Source of the DNA: DATAOG01 sp963798075
GTDB taxonomy: Bacteria > Pseudomonadota > Alphaproteobacteria > Geminicoccales > Geminicoccaceae
Assembly (NCBI GenBank): GCA_963798075.1
Contig: CAWCRU010000038.1
Span: 39,178-103,177 of the forward strand
Direction of reading: 5' to 3'
Length of the DNA: 64,000 nt
The position numbers and the translations under genes are program-made. The notes under the pieces are model-generated. The model ran no database searches. It saw only the letters and a program-made list of their open reading frames with translations, and was not told the origin of the DNA. Below, piece by piece: positions 34,485-43,490 of the stretch (its first letter is position 1; the number at the start of each line of letters is the position of its first letter).

Positions 34485-34816
34485 GGCGTCGTCCCGCGAT
34501 CAGCGCCCGGCGGGCAGGGCGGAAAGTCGTAGTGCGGTGCCACCCGGTAGGGAATGACCTCGATGTCGCGCCAGACCCCGCCGGTGACGTAGGGGTCGTT
34601 GGCGAGCCATTGATCGAGCTCGGCCCGGGTCGCGAACTGGGCGATGGCGGCGGAGCCGATCATCCGGCCGGCCTCGTCGGTCAGCGCCCCGCCAACCAGC
34701 AGATGCCCCGCCGCCTGCAGCCTCGCCGCATTCTCGAGATGTGCAGGCCGCGCCGCCAGACGCCGCCCGGGCGCCTGCTCGTCCTTGCCGTCGCGCGCAA
34801 TGATCAGCCACTGCAT
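34481..34816 (-). CDS. YCII-related domain protein
   Basis: 111 residues: 'MQWLIIARDGKDEQAPGRRL' at the start, then 'HLENAARLQAAGHLLVGGAL' and 'LDQWLANDPYVTGGVWRDIE', with the conserved His-Asp pair of the YciI fold. The role is unknown, possibly a small hydrolase or dehydratase. 'gagggaggtgcgg' precedes ATG 34816. It sits between the transporter permease and iadA. Confidence 0.82.
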   Translation of the reverse strand: MQWLIIARDGKDEQAPGRRLAARPAHLENAARLQAAGHLLVGGALTDEAGRMIGSAAIAQFATRAELDQWLANDPYVTGGVWRDIEVIPYRVAPHYDFPPCPPGADRGTTP

Positions 34817-34865
34817 CCGCACCTCCCTCCATGGCCACGCGAGCGAGGCTCGCGTCCTTGCCTGC

Positions 34866-35690
34866 TCACTTGCCGCTGCCGGCAATCGTCTCGGTGCCGC
34901 GGGTCGCGTAGTAGGCGATCAGGATCGGCAACAGCGTCACCGCGATCACGAAGACCGCGACCACATTGGTGACGGGCCGCTGGCGCGGGCGCACCAGCTC
35001 GGTCAGCATCCAGATCGGTAAGGTCGTCTGCGGTCCGGCGGTGAAGGTCGTGACGATCACCTCATCGAAGCTCAGCGCGAACGCGAGCATGCCGCCGGCC
35101 AGAAGCGCGGTTGCGATGTTCGGCAGCACCACGTAGCGGAACGTCTGAAAGCCGTCGGCGCCGAGATCCATCGAGGCCTCGATGATCGCGCCCGAGGTGC
35201 GTCGGAACCGGGCCAGCACATTGTTGTAGACGACCACGATGCAAAAGGTCGCGTGGCCGATCACGATCGTCCAGAAGCTGTAGGGAAAGTCGGCGAGGTT
35301 GATCGCGGCGCGCAGCGAGATGCCGGTGACGATGCCCGGGAGTGCGATCGGCAGGATGATCAGGAGCGTGATCGCCTCGCGCCCGAAGAAGCGCGCCCGG
35401 TAGAGGGCGGCCGCCGCGAGGGTGCCGAGCAGGATCGCGCCCGTGGTCGAGGTCAGGGCGATCCGGATCGAGAGCAGAAGGGCATTCCAGATGTCCTGGC
35501 GCTGCCAGGCCACGGCGAACCATTTGAGCGTCAGCGCCGGCGGCGGGAACTGGTAGCTCTTGTCGTCGGTCGTGAAGGCGTAGAGCAGGATGAACGCCAT
35601 CGGCAGGTGCAGGTAGATCAGCCCCGCCCCGGCCGCCAGCCCGAGCCCGACCGGCGTCCGGCGCCCGGCGCCCCTCGACCGCCCGCTCAT
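34866..35690 (-). CDS. potC: ABC transporter permease, PotC type
   Basis: 274 residues, six spans. 'IYLHLPMAFILLYAFTTDDK' opens the transmembrane region and the EAA loop is 'IIEASMDLGADGFQTFRYVV'. This is the second permease of a spermidine/putrescine- or other polyamine-type importer. It is separated from potB by a 452-base gap that carries a palindromic element. Confidence 0.9.
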   Translation of the reverse strand: MSGRSRGAGRRTPVGLGLAAGAGLIYLHLPMAFILLYAFTTDDKSYQFPPPALTLKWFAVAWQRQDIWNALLLSIRIALTSTTGAILLGTLAAAALYRARFFGREAITLLIILPIALPGIVTGISLRAAINLADFPYSFWTIVIGHATFCIVVVYNNVLARFRRTSGAIIEASMDLGADGFQTFRYVVLPNIATALLAGGMLAFALSFDEVIVTTFTAGPQTTLPIWMLTELVRPRQRPVTNVVAVFVIAVTLLPILIAYYATRGTETIAGSGK

Positions 35691-35880
35691 CGGACCTGCC
35701 CCGCATCGGCCAACCCCGCGCCCGACCCGCCGGCCAGCGGCCGCCAGCCCTGCCGACGCGTCGTCACCGGGATCGCCCGGGCAGGCAGTCCGGCCGGCCG
35801 CCGCATGGCGGCAGGCGACAGAAATACCGCGCTGTCGCCCGTCTTAGCCGGAGATCAACCGGGCCGCGGTCAACTCGTTC

Positions 35881-35967
35881 TGCATCGGGTCCATGAGACC
35901 ATGGGACTCCGCACCGCCGGTTTTCTGGAGCCCGCAGGGATTCCCAGGGTCGCATGGACCCGATGCA
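35881..35967. repeat. Palindromic REP-like element, copy 2
   Basis: The left arm TGCATCGGGTCCATGAGACC (then ATGGGA) pairs with the right arm TTCCCAGGGTCGCATGGACC (then CGATGCA). The stem is near-perfect over about 27 base pairs. The outer stem bases differ from copies 1 and 3 but are changed on both sides, so pairing is kept. Confidence 0.75.
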
Positions 35968-36031
35968 CAGCCTGGCAGGCACAGGTTGACCAAAGGTTAA
36001 CCGGACCCGGTTCGGCGCCGGCTGGCCGCTT

Positions 36032-36067
36032 CCTGCGCCTCCTGCGCCTCCTGCGCCTCCTGCGTTG
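36032..36067. repeat. 9-bp tandem repeat, four copies
   Basis: CCTGCGCCT is repeated three times perfectly, followed by CCTGCGTTG and a degenerate tail to about 36095. It lies just downstream of the potB stop in the transcribed direction. In one minus-strand frame it would spell repeated Gln-Glu-Ala, but no gene uses that frame. Confidence 0.6.
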
Positions 36068-36142
36068 CCTGTGCTCCTGGTGCTTCTGGCGCCTTCGGCG
36101 GAACGGGAGGATCGGCATGGCGCGCGTCTTGCCGGATCGGGG

Positions 36143-37103
36143 TCAGAGTGCATCGAAGGCGCCAAGACGTCGGGCGATCGTCAGGTAGACCGCCATGATC
36201 ACGATCGGCACGACCGAGAAGGCGGCGGCCAGCGGGATGTTGCCGGCGGTGCCCTGCTGCAGATAGACCGCCTGGCCAATGAAAAAGCGCGATGAGCCGA
36301 TGATGTAGGGAATGATGTAGTCGCCGAGCGTCAGCGAGAAGGTGAAGATCGAGCCTGCGACCACGCCCGGGAACGCGAGCGGCAGGACCACCGTGCGAAA
36401 GGTCGTGAACGGCCGGGCGCCGAGGTCGGCCGACGCCTCGACCACCGCCGCGGGGACGCGCTCGAGCGCCGCCTGAACCGGCAGGATCATGAACGGCAGC
36501 CAGATGTAGGTGAACACCAGGAACATGCCGAGGTAGGAGACCGAGAGCGACGGCCCGCCGATCACCGGCAGCGCCAGCACCCCGTCGAGCAGCCAGGTGA
36601 GCCCGGTCTCGGCGAACGCCCAGCTGACGATGCCCTCCTTGGCCAGGATCAGCTTCCAGGCGTAGACCCGGACCAGATAGCTCGACCAGAGCGGCAGCAT
36701 GACCGCGAGGTAGAAGAGTGCCTTCGTGCGCCCGGCCGCGTAGCTCGCCATCATGTAGGCGATCGGAAAGCCGATCAGGGCGGCGCCAACCGTGACCGCG
36801 GCCGCCATGCTGACCGTGCGCAGGATGATGTCGAGGTTGGCGGGCGAGGTCAAAAGGTCGACGTAGGAGCGAAGGGTCAGCTCGTAGACCACCTGGCCGG
36901 TGAAGTCGTCGAAGGCGAAAAAGCTCTGGATCAGGAGCGCGAACAGGGAGCCGAGATAGACCACGCCCAGCCAGAGCAGGGGCGGCGTCAGCAGGAGCAG
37001 GGTGAATAGCCCGGCGCGCCGGTACAAAAGGGTCGAGAGCCGGCGGGTCGCGGTCGGCCGGGGGGGGCATTGCCAGGGCGAGATCGGCCGCGCCGACGCT
37101 CAT
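36143..37103 (-). pseudogene. potB: ABC transporter permease, PotB type, with a frameshift in a G8 run near the start
   Basis: The intact frame from TTG 37027 to 36143 gives 294 residues with six spans ('LFTLLLLTPPLLWLGVVYLG') and EAA loop 'VVEASADLGARPFTTFRTVV'. The real start is ATG 37103 (ATGA overlap with the potA stop), which reads 'MSVGAADLALAMPPP' and then loses frame in eight consecutive G (37060-37067). Correcting one base yields '...TATRRLSTLLYRRAGLFTL'. It is the first permease of the polyamine-type importer. Confidence 0.85.
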
Positions 37104-38120
37104 GGGATCTCGTCCTCGAGGCGCTGCATCGCACTTGCCGCCCAACCGACGCGGATGCGACTGCCGACATCGGGCCGGCGGCCGCCGTCGGCGAGGTTCG
37201 GACGCTCGACGACCAGCATGCCGCCGCCGTCGAGCGCCACGTCGATCCGGGTGCTGGCGCCATGATACTGGATGTCGACGATGCTGCCCTGGACGCTGTG
37301 CGCGGCCGGGCCGTCGGTCGGCCGAGGATCAAGATGTGCTCCGGACGCAGCGCGAACGCGTGGCGCTTGCCGACCAGCCGCAGCGCAGTCGTCGGATCGA
37401 TGATGTTGGAGGCGCCGACGAAGCCCGCGACGAAGGCGGTCGCGGGGTGTTCGTAGATCGCCTGCGGCGTGCCGATCTGCCGATCCGACCGTGGTTGAAG
37501 ACCGCCAGGCGATTACTCATGCCGAGCGCCTCCTCCTGGTCGTGGGTGACGTAGACGAAGGTGACGCCGACCTTGCGTTGCAGGGCTTTGAGCTCGGTCT
37601 GCATCTGTTGGCGGAGCTTGAGGTCGAGGGCGCCGAGCGGCTCGTCGAGCAGCAGGACTTCCGGCTGATTGATCAGCGCCCGGGCGAGCGCCACCCGCTG
37701 GCGCTGGCCGCCCGACAGCTCGGCCGGCCGGCGGGCGCCGAGGCCGCCCAGCGCCACCAGCTCCAGCATCGCCTCGGCCCGCGTCCGACGCAGGGCCTTG
37801 CCGACCCCCCGCACCCGCAGGCCATAGGCGACGTTGTCGACGACGTTCATGTGCGGAAACAGGGCATAGTCCTGGAAGACCGTGTTGACGTTGCGATCGT
37901 ACGGCGGCACGCCCGCCATCCCCTGGCCATGGATCGCGACCTCGCCGCCATCCGGCTCCTCGAATCCCGCGATCAGGCGCAGACAGGTCGTCTTGCCCGA
38001 ACCCGAGGGGCCGAGCATCGCGAAGAATTCGCCGTCCTGGACCTCGAAGCTCACCTCGTCGACCGCGCGCACCTCGCCGAAGCGGCGGCTCACACGCTCG
38101 AAACGGACCGCCGGCTGCAT
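37100..38120 (-). pseudogene. potA: ABC transporter ATP-binding protein, PotA type, two frameshifts in the C-terminal third
   Basis: Residues 1-212 are a complete ATPase domain: Walker A 'GPSGSGKTT', 'FQDYALFPHMNV', signature 'LSGGQRQRVALARAL', Walker B 'VLLLDEPLGALD' and 'VTHDQEEALGMSNRLAVF'. Near 37484 one base is missing; the next frame reads 'QIGTPQAIYEHPATAFVAGF' and 'ALRPEHILILGRP'. Near 37320 it shifts again to 'AAHSVQGSIVDIQYHGASTR' and ends 'MQRLEDEIP' at the TGA that overlaps potB ATG. The C-terminal TOBE domain is thus present but split. Confidence 0.85.
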
Positions 38121-38127
38121 GCTTTCA

Positions 38128-38187
38128 GGCTCGCGCCGCGAGGACTATTGACCGGCAGGCTCGCGCCGCGAGGACCACTGACCGGCG
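38128..38187. repeat. 30-bp direct tandem duplication
   Basis: Two adjacent copies begin GGCTCGCGCCGCGAGGAC and end TGACCGGC, differing at only a few positions (TATTG against CACTG, and the last base). Each unit contains the self-complementary CTCGCGCCGCGAG. It is located just upstream of the potA start. Confidence 0.7.
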
Positions 38188-38429
38188 TTTCGGAGCGCTC
38201 ATCGCCGAGCTGACCGGCGGCTGTCCGTCGGCGCCTCCTCGCGATCGGGCCAGGCGCCGAAATCTCGCCAGGGCCGCATACCGCTACCCGAGACTCCTGA
38301 GATGCTGTGGGCAGACGCCGCCACCAGCGACAGTCCCCGATGCCGGCGACCCCCGATGCCGACCGCCCGCGCTGGCGACCGACCGCGACCGTAACCGTAC
38401 GGTAACCTATGGCGCGCCAACTCTTTCTT

Positions 38430-38512
38430 CGGATGGTCCATGCGACCGTGGGACTCCGCGTCGCCGGTTTTTTGGGCGCTGTACGGACTCCCAGGGTCGC
38501 ATGGACCATCGG
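38430..38512. repeat. Palindromic REP-like element, copy 3
   Basis: The left arm GGATGGTCCATGCGACCG (then TGGGACTCCG) pairs with the right arm CGGACTCCCAGGGTCGCATG (then GACCATC). The loop shares CGCCGGTTTT with copy 2. It lies between potD and potA in their transcribed orientation. Confidence 0.75.
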
Positions 38513-38812
38513 AGCCGGCGACACTAGGGACCCAGGGTTGCTGAAAGATTGACAGCCGCTTGACCAAACCGGCCCTCACGAAAAATACGACCAGACATGG
38601 GCCCGATCGTGCGCTGACTGCGGCATATGGTGGCAAAGTTGGCATCGCGGCCTTTGTCAACGGGCTGTCAACGGAGCCACGTTGGAGCCCGAGTTCGTGG
38701 CCGAGGCCGGATCGCCGATCCCGCCGCCATGCGCGCCGAGGATCGGGCATGACCGGAAGGGGTCGCGCATCGGCCTCGCCCAGGGGAGGAGCCGGACATC
38801 CCCGGGGCGCGC

Positions 38813-39974
38813 TCAGCGGCCGCCGAGCACCGCGATGTAGTCCGTAACCCAGCGATAGTAGGGCACGCATTCGGCCTGGGTCGCGCATTTGGTGACCGGC
38901 GGCCGCCAGAAGTGGATCCGGTCGAAGTTATCCTGGCCGTTGGTCTTGCAGCCCTCGGGCCCGAGCAGCTCGCTCTGGCCGCAGGCGGCCGGCACGACCG
39001 GAACCGAGCCGAACCAGGCAGCGAGATCGCCCTGCAGGTTCGAGGACAGCGTCCATTCCATCCACATATAGCTGCAGTTCGGATGCGGCGCCTCGGCGTG
39101 CATCATCGTGGTGTCCGCCCAGCCGGTCGCCCCCTCCTGCGGGATCACGCTCGCGACCGGCTGCCCTTTGGATTGCAGGATGTTGACCTGGAACGGCCAG
39201 GACGAGCTCGCGACCACGCCCTCGTTGGTGAAGTCGTCGATCTGGACGAAGGCGTCGTGCCAGTAGCGGTTGACGATCGTGCGCTGCTGGCGCAGCAGGT
39301 CGAGCGCCGCCTTGTACTGGTCCTCGGTCAGCTCGTAGGGATCCTTGATGCCGAGCTCGGGCATGTGGTTCATCAGATAGAGCGCGGCATCGGCGATGTA
39401 GATCGGACCGTCGAAGGCCTGCACGCGGCCCTGGTTCGACTTGCCGTCGGGCAGAGTCTGCGGCTCGAACACGACGTTCCAGCTGGTCGGCGCGTCTTTA
39501 AACACTTTGGTGTTGTACATCAGGACGTTCGAACCCCATTGATAGGGCACGCCGTAGTGCTTGCCGTCGACGGTGTGCCAGGGCGCGTCCTGCAGGCGCG
39601 GGTCGATCTTGCTCCAGCTCGGGATCAGGCCGGTGTTGATCTCCTGGACCCGCTTGCCGGCGACCAGGCGGAGGCTGGCATCGCCCGAGGCGGTGACCAG
39701 GTCGAAGCCGCCCTCGTTCATGAGCGCGACCATCTCGTCGGAGGTATTGGCGGTCTTGACCCGGACCTGGCAGCCGGTTTTTTTCTCAAAGCCGGTGACC
39801 CAGTCGTAAGCCGGATCGCTTTCGCCGCGCTCGATGTATCCGGGCCAGGCGACGATGTCGACGAAGCCCTCGCCCGCCCCGATCACCTGCAGCGGCTCGG
39901 CCTGCGCCGGCAGCGGCGGCGGCACAGCCGACGGCCCCGATCAGACAGACGGCCCGAATGCTCGGTGATCGCAT
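38813..39974 (-). pseudogene. potD: Polyamine-type periplasmic binding protein (PotD), frameshift in the signal peptide
   Basis: The body (39925 to 38813) encodes about 370 residues: 'VDIVAWPGYIERGESDPAYD', 'VTGFEKKTGCQVRVKTANTS', 'MVALMNEGGFDLVTASGDAS', 'YGVPYQWGSNVLMYNTKVFK'. These are family-1 PotD/PotF-like features. The leader starts at ATG 39974 ('MRSPSIRAVCLIGAVG') in another frame; one base must change near 39926 to join 'PPPLPAQAEPLQVIGAGEGF'. A G-rich ribosome site precedes the ATG. It heads the pot operon. Confidence 0.82.
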
Positions 39975-40223
39975 GGTATCCCCCCGTTGGCTCGGCCCGG
40001 GCCGGCGCCCCGCCGGTCGGACGCCGCCATCGTCCAACGGCGGCCTTGCTTTGGCAAATGGGATTCCGCCCCCGGCCGAACGAGCGGGCGGCCGAAAGCC
40101 CGCGTACAGCGGCTCGGCGTCTGGAGCCGGCCCTTATGAACGCTGCGGTTGCAGAGCCTTGCTGGATTCAGCTCCATGGGTTAGCATTTTGCGACAGGGC
40201 TGCGTTGAAGGAAGGTTTGGGTC

Positions 40224-43200
40224 ATGTGGAAAAGCATTGCGGCCGGCCTCGCGGCGATCGTCATCGGAACCCAAGGCGCCGCGGCATTTGACCTGAAGGA
40301 GTTCGGCAGGGGCGTTTGGCAGAACGTCGAGCGCGGGGTTTCGGACGTCCTCGACAAGGCGGGTGGCACCGAGCCCGCGCCGCCGACCACCCCGCCCGCC
40401 CAACCGCAGCCGCCATCCGCGCAGCCGCCGTCCCAGCAGACGACCTCGACCGCCCCCGACGACCACGCGCTGGTCAGCGCAATCCAACGCTGCCTCAACG
40501 AGCTGCACTACGATGCCGGCGCGGTCGACGGCGCGTTCGGCCGCCGCACCGCCGCCGCGATCAGCGCCTGGCAGCGCGACCACGGCCGGCCGCCGACCGG
40601 CGAGCCCAGCTACGCCCTGCTCCAGGAGCTGCAAGGCCCCGCGGTCGAGAGCGCGAACGCAACCTCGGCAACGCCCGCGCCGGCGGCCGCGACCTCGAGC
40701 TTCGCGAGCCAGATCATGGCCCCCGAAGGCATCAGCATGGGCATGGCCGTGGCCGATGCCAAGGGGCAGCTCGAGCGCCTGGGCTACGCCCCGCAGAAAG
40801 CCTTCGGCTGTCGGTTCGAGCGCAAGGATCCGCGGGGCAAAGGCCGCGCCGAGATCGTGCTCGAGATCGCGAGGTTCGCTTCGTCTTCCGGCGAGGCCGC
40901 GCAAGACCCGATGCAGAAGCTCAAGGAGCAGACGGAGATGGCGCGGCACTGCTCCGACGACGGCACCGTCGTCACCGGGCTCACCTACAAGGAATGGATC
41001 GAGCGCGCCCCCCAGTCGGTGGCGCCGCCGGCGGAGATCGAGGGCCTCGTGCAGCGCATGGGGCGCTACGCCACCTGCACCTCCCTCGAGCCTTACGAGG
41101 CGCGCTGGTGCGTCTGGCGCGCGCCCGCCAGCGACCCCAAGATCAGGACGCTGACCGTGACGATTTCCAGATCCTGGGGGCGTGAGGTCAAGATCGCGGG
41201 CGAGCTCCTCGAGATTCAGCCCGTGCTCCCCGAGCGCGCGCAGCAGGCCGAGGTCATGACCCAGGAGGCGCTCGCGATCTGCCAGAACTACGACGCCGGC
41301 CTGCACGGCAGCGCCGACCTCGTGCGGGTCCTCAAGGACTGCCGCTGCATCGCCGACAAGGTCGGCAAGGCCTACGCGCGCGGGCAGATCGCGCGGGTCG
41401 ACGTGCACGCGATCGACGCCTACAGCGACGGCTGCCCCGGCGACCGCGAGCAGCTGCGCGCCTATTTCGAGGAGAACTGCCTCGACTCTTTCGCGAACTC
41501 CAGCGACCCGGCGAGCAAGGCGTGGGCGCTCGGCGGCGGCTGCAGCTGCGCGGGCGAGAAGGGCGCCGACGCGTACCGCGCCGATCCGCGGGCCTCCTGG
41601 CCGGCGCTCGGCTCCATCGGCAGCCAGTCGACCCTGTCCTGCGGCTGGGGCGAGGCCAGGTCGGGGCAGGGCGTCGCCGGCGCCGGCACGCCGTCCGCGC
41701 CCGTCCGCATCGAAGCCGCCGGCGCGGGCTACACCACGGTCGGCACGGTGCCGCCAGGCATCCAGCCGCTGGAGATGTGGCTTCAGGACGGCCGACCCGT
41801 GATCCACGCACACTTCGATCCTTGGACCGCGCTCGATCGCACCTTCGACTACGGGCCGCAGGAGGTCGCTATCGGCCGCTACATCGACCTGCTGCTGCTC
41901 GCGGCGGAGCCGTCGCTGCTCGAGAGCGAGGCGGACGCGCCGCGCCTCCTGGCGGGCGAGAACCTCGCCGATGCCGACCGCCAGCGTCTATTGAAGGGCT
42001 GCCAGCCCGGGCTGGCACCGCGGTACTGCTCCTGGTCGGCGCGGGACGAGTTCCAGACGCGCGCCGCCATGCAGGAGGTCCGCACCCGCTTTGGGCCGCG
42101 GCTGCTCGATCTGGCCGCTGCGCTGCCGCGGGAGTTCGTCTACGTCGAGCAGGCGCGGGTTGGCGAGTACGACCAGGCGCGGGGCGGTTTTCCGATCTCG
42201 GTCGTGAGCCAGCGCACCTCCGGCGGCGGCCATGCCCAAAGCCTGTTTCCGATCGCCGCAGACTCCCTGCTCGGCACCTCGATCAAGGGCTTCAGGGAGA
42301 CGCCCGCCGGCGACCCGGAGTTCTGGCCGGTCGCGGAGGGCGACGCGCCCGGGATCCTGAAGCAGCTGCCCGCGAACCACTCGGGCGATGAGGACTTCCG
42401 CTTCGCCAAGCTCGCCTGGACCTACCGGGTCGAGCGGTTCGAGCGGCCGCAGGGCGTCGGCGGCGAGCACGAACGGCTGCTGGCGGTGACGGCCACGGCC
42501 GTGCGCCTGTACGCCGATGCCAGGCTCACGCAGCTGCTCGCCGAGTTGCCGCTGCCCGGCGCCGCCGCGTCCGTCGCCGCCCTGCCGGGCGCGCCGGACC
42601 AGGCTCGACCCGCGCCCGCGCAGCCCGAGGCGGCTGCGACGCCGATCCCCGTCAAGCCGCTGGAGATGGAGAGGGTGGGCGGGCGGCCCGTGATCGATCT
42701 CGATCCGCTGCGCCTCAGCGACAACAACGTCCGCTATCTCAATCTCCTGCTCCTCGGCCAGCGGCCGGATCTGGCCAACGAGCCAGCGAACGCGGTCATC
42801 CTCGCCGGCGACAATCTGGTCGGGCTCACCGCGCCGGAGCGGCGCGCCTGGGCCGGGACCAACGAGTTCGAGAGAGGGCGCGCCGAGGCGGCCTTCAGCG
42901 AACGCGGTGCGAGTCAGGTCGTGGCGCTGGCGCCGCAGTTGCCGCAGGAAATCGTGATCAGGCGCCGGGCAGCGCTCGACACCTATGATTTCGACCACGA
43001 GGTCTTTTCGATCCGAGATGGCGGCCTGCTGCAGTACGGCCCACCGATCCCTGATGGCGGCGTGCTGCAGCCCCGGTCCCGGGACAGCATCGTGCCGAAG
43101 GCGATTCTGCTGCACTGGAGCAACGGCGTGATTCCGGACGCGTGGGCGGTCCCGCTGACGCAGGCGCAGGCGGCGGTCGCGGGCCTGCCGCTGGGGTCGA

Positions 43201-43373
43201 CCGGCCGGCGGCCGATCTATACGGCGGTGATCGCCAGGCTCAACCGGTTGACCCGGGACGACAAGGGGCAACCGGTGTTCGAGGCCGAGCTCCTGGAGGT
43301 CAAGATGTACGCCGACCGCGAGCTGACCAAGCCGATCGCGCCCTTGCCGATCGGCCCGCTGCCGCAAGGTTGA
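40224..43373 (+). CDS. Large exported protein with a peptidoglycan-binding domain and a duplicated unknown domain
   Basis: 1049 residues. A signal peptide ('SIAAGLAAIVIGTQGAAAF') is followed by a Pro/Gln-rich linker (about 48-75) and a PG_binding_1 domain (about 80-135, 'RCLNELHYDAGAVDGAFGRR'). A Cys-rich middle comes next. Then there are two copies of a domain of about 140 residues: about 509-655 ('QPLEMWLQDGRPVI', 'LLAGENLADADRQR', 'RDEFQTRAA') and about 807-935 ('KPLEMERVGGRPVI', 'ILAGDNLVGLTAPERR', 'TNEFERGRA'). No enzyme motif was recognised. ATG 40224 has 'gaaggtttggg' upstream. It stands alone and points away from potD. Confidence 0.85.
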   Translation: MWKSIAAGLAAIVIGTQGAAAFDLKEFGRGVWQNVERGVSDVLDKAGGTEPAPPTTPPAQPQPPSAQPPSQQTTSTAPDDHALVSAIQRCLNELHYDAGAVDGAFGRRTAAAISAWQRDHGRPPTGEPSYALLQELQGPAVESANATSATPAPAAATSSFASQIMAPEGISMGMAVADAKGQLERLGYAPQKAFGCRFERKDPRGKGRAEIVLEIARFASSSGEAAQDPMQKLKEQTEMARHCSDDGTVVTGLTYKEWIERAPQSVAPPAEIEGLVQRMGRYATCTSLEPYEARWCVWRAPASDPKIRTLTVTISRSWGREVKIAGELLEIQPVLPERAQQAEVMTQEALAICQNYDAGLHGSADLVRVLKDCRCIADKVGKAYARGQIARVDVHAIDAYSDGCPGDREQLRAYFEENCLDSFANSSDPASKAWALGGGCSCAGEKGADAYRADPRASWPALGSIGSQSTLSCGWGEARSGQGVAGAGTPSAPVRIEAAGAGYTTVGTVPPGIQPLEMWLQDGRPVIHAHFDPWTALDRTFDYGPQEVAIGRYIDLLLLAAEPSLLESEADAPRLLAGENLADADRQRLLKGCQPGLAPRYCSWSARDEFQTRAAMQEVRTRFGPRLLDLAAALPREFVYVEQARVGEYDQARGGFPISVVSQRTSGGGHAQSLFPIAADSLLGTSIKGFRETPAGDPEFWPVAEGDAPGILKQLPANHSGDEDFRFAKLAWTYRVERFERPQGVGGEHERLLAVTATAVRLYADARLTQLLAELPLPGAAASVAALPGAPDQARPAPAQPEAAATPIPVKPLEMERVGGRPVIDLDPLRLSDNNVRYLNLLLLGQRPDLANEPANAVILAGDNLVGLTAPERRAWAGTNEFERGRAEAAFSERGASQVVALAPQLPQEIVIRRRAALDTYDFDHEVFSIRDGGLLQYGPPIPDGGVLQPRSRDSIVPKAILLHWSNGVIPDAWAVPLTQAQAAVAGLPLGSTGRRPIYTAVIARLNRLTRDDKGQPVFEAELLEVKMYADRELTKPIAPLPIGPLPQG

Positions 43374-43404
43374 GCGCGGCGCGGCGCCGCCAGCGCGGGC
43401 GGTG

Positions 43405-43419
43405 TTAAGTCGCACTTAA
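43405..43419 (+). promoter_or_regulatory. CtrA-type site TTAA-N7-TTAA
   Basis: TTAAGTCGCACTTAA matches the CtrA consensus spacing exactly and is also a perfect 6-bp inverted repeat. It lies 72 bases before the SYLF gene start, in a short low-GC patch. Confidence 0.45.
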
Positions 43420-43490
43420 TCAATTCGTGAATTTGTCGAAGGCGCCAGCCGCTGCGGTGGCGTCGGCCACCCCAAGCACGCAAACCAACG

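Larger units (their letters stand above)
35691..36142. other. 452-base intra-operon gap with a hairpin element and short tandem repeats
   Basis: Between potB and potC there is no gene. It holds the palindromic element at 35881-35967, a TTGA-N7-TTAA sequence at 35986-36000 that resembles a CtrA site, and 9-bp repeats at 36032-36067. A gap of this size inside a transporter operon is unusual. Confidence 0.6.
38121..38812. other. 692-base gap between potD and potA
   Basis: No gene is seen. The gap holds a 30-bp tandem duplication (38128-38187) and palindromic element copy 3 (38430-38512). The remainder (38513-38812) shows nothing recognisable. Confidence 0.55.

Noticed and set aside
36032..36095. 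9-bp repeats as a minisatellite within a gene
   Set aside because: They lie in the 3' untranslated gap of potB; the unit is short and most likely slippage.
35997..37145. Minus-strand frame with repeated Gln-Glu-Ala reading through the 9-bp repeats
   Set aside because: It is the wrong frame of potB and of the spacer; the real permease ends at 36143.
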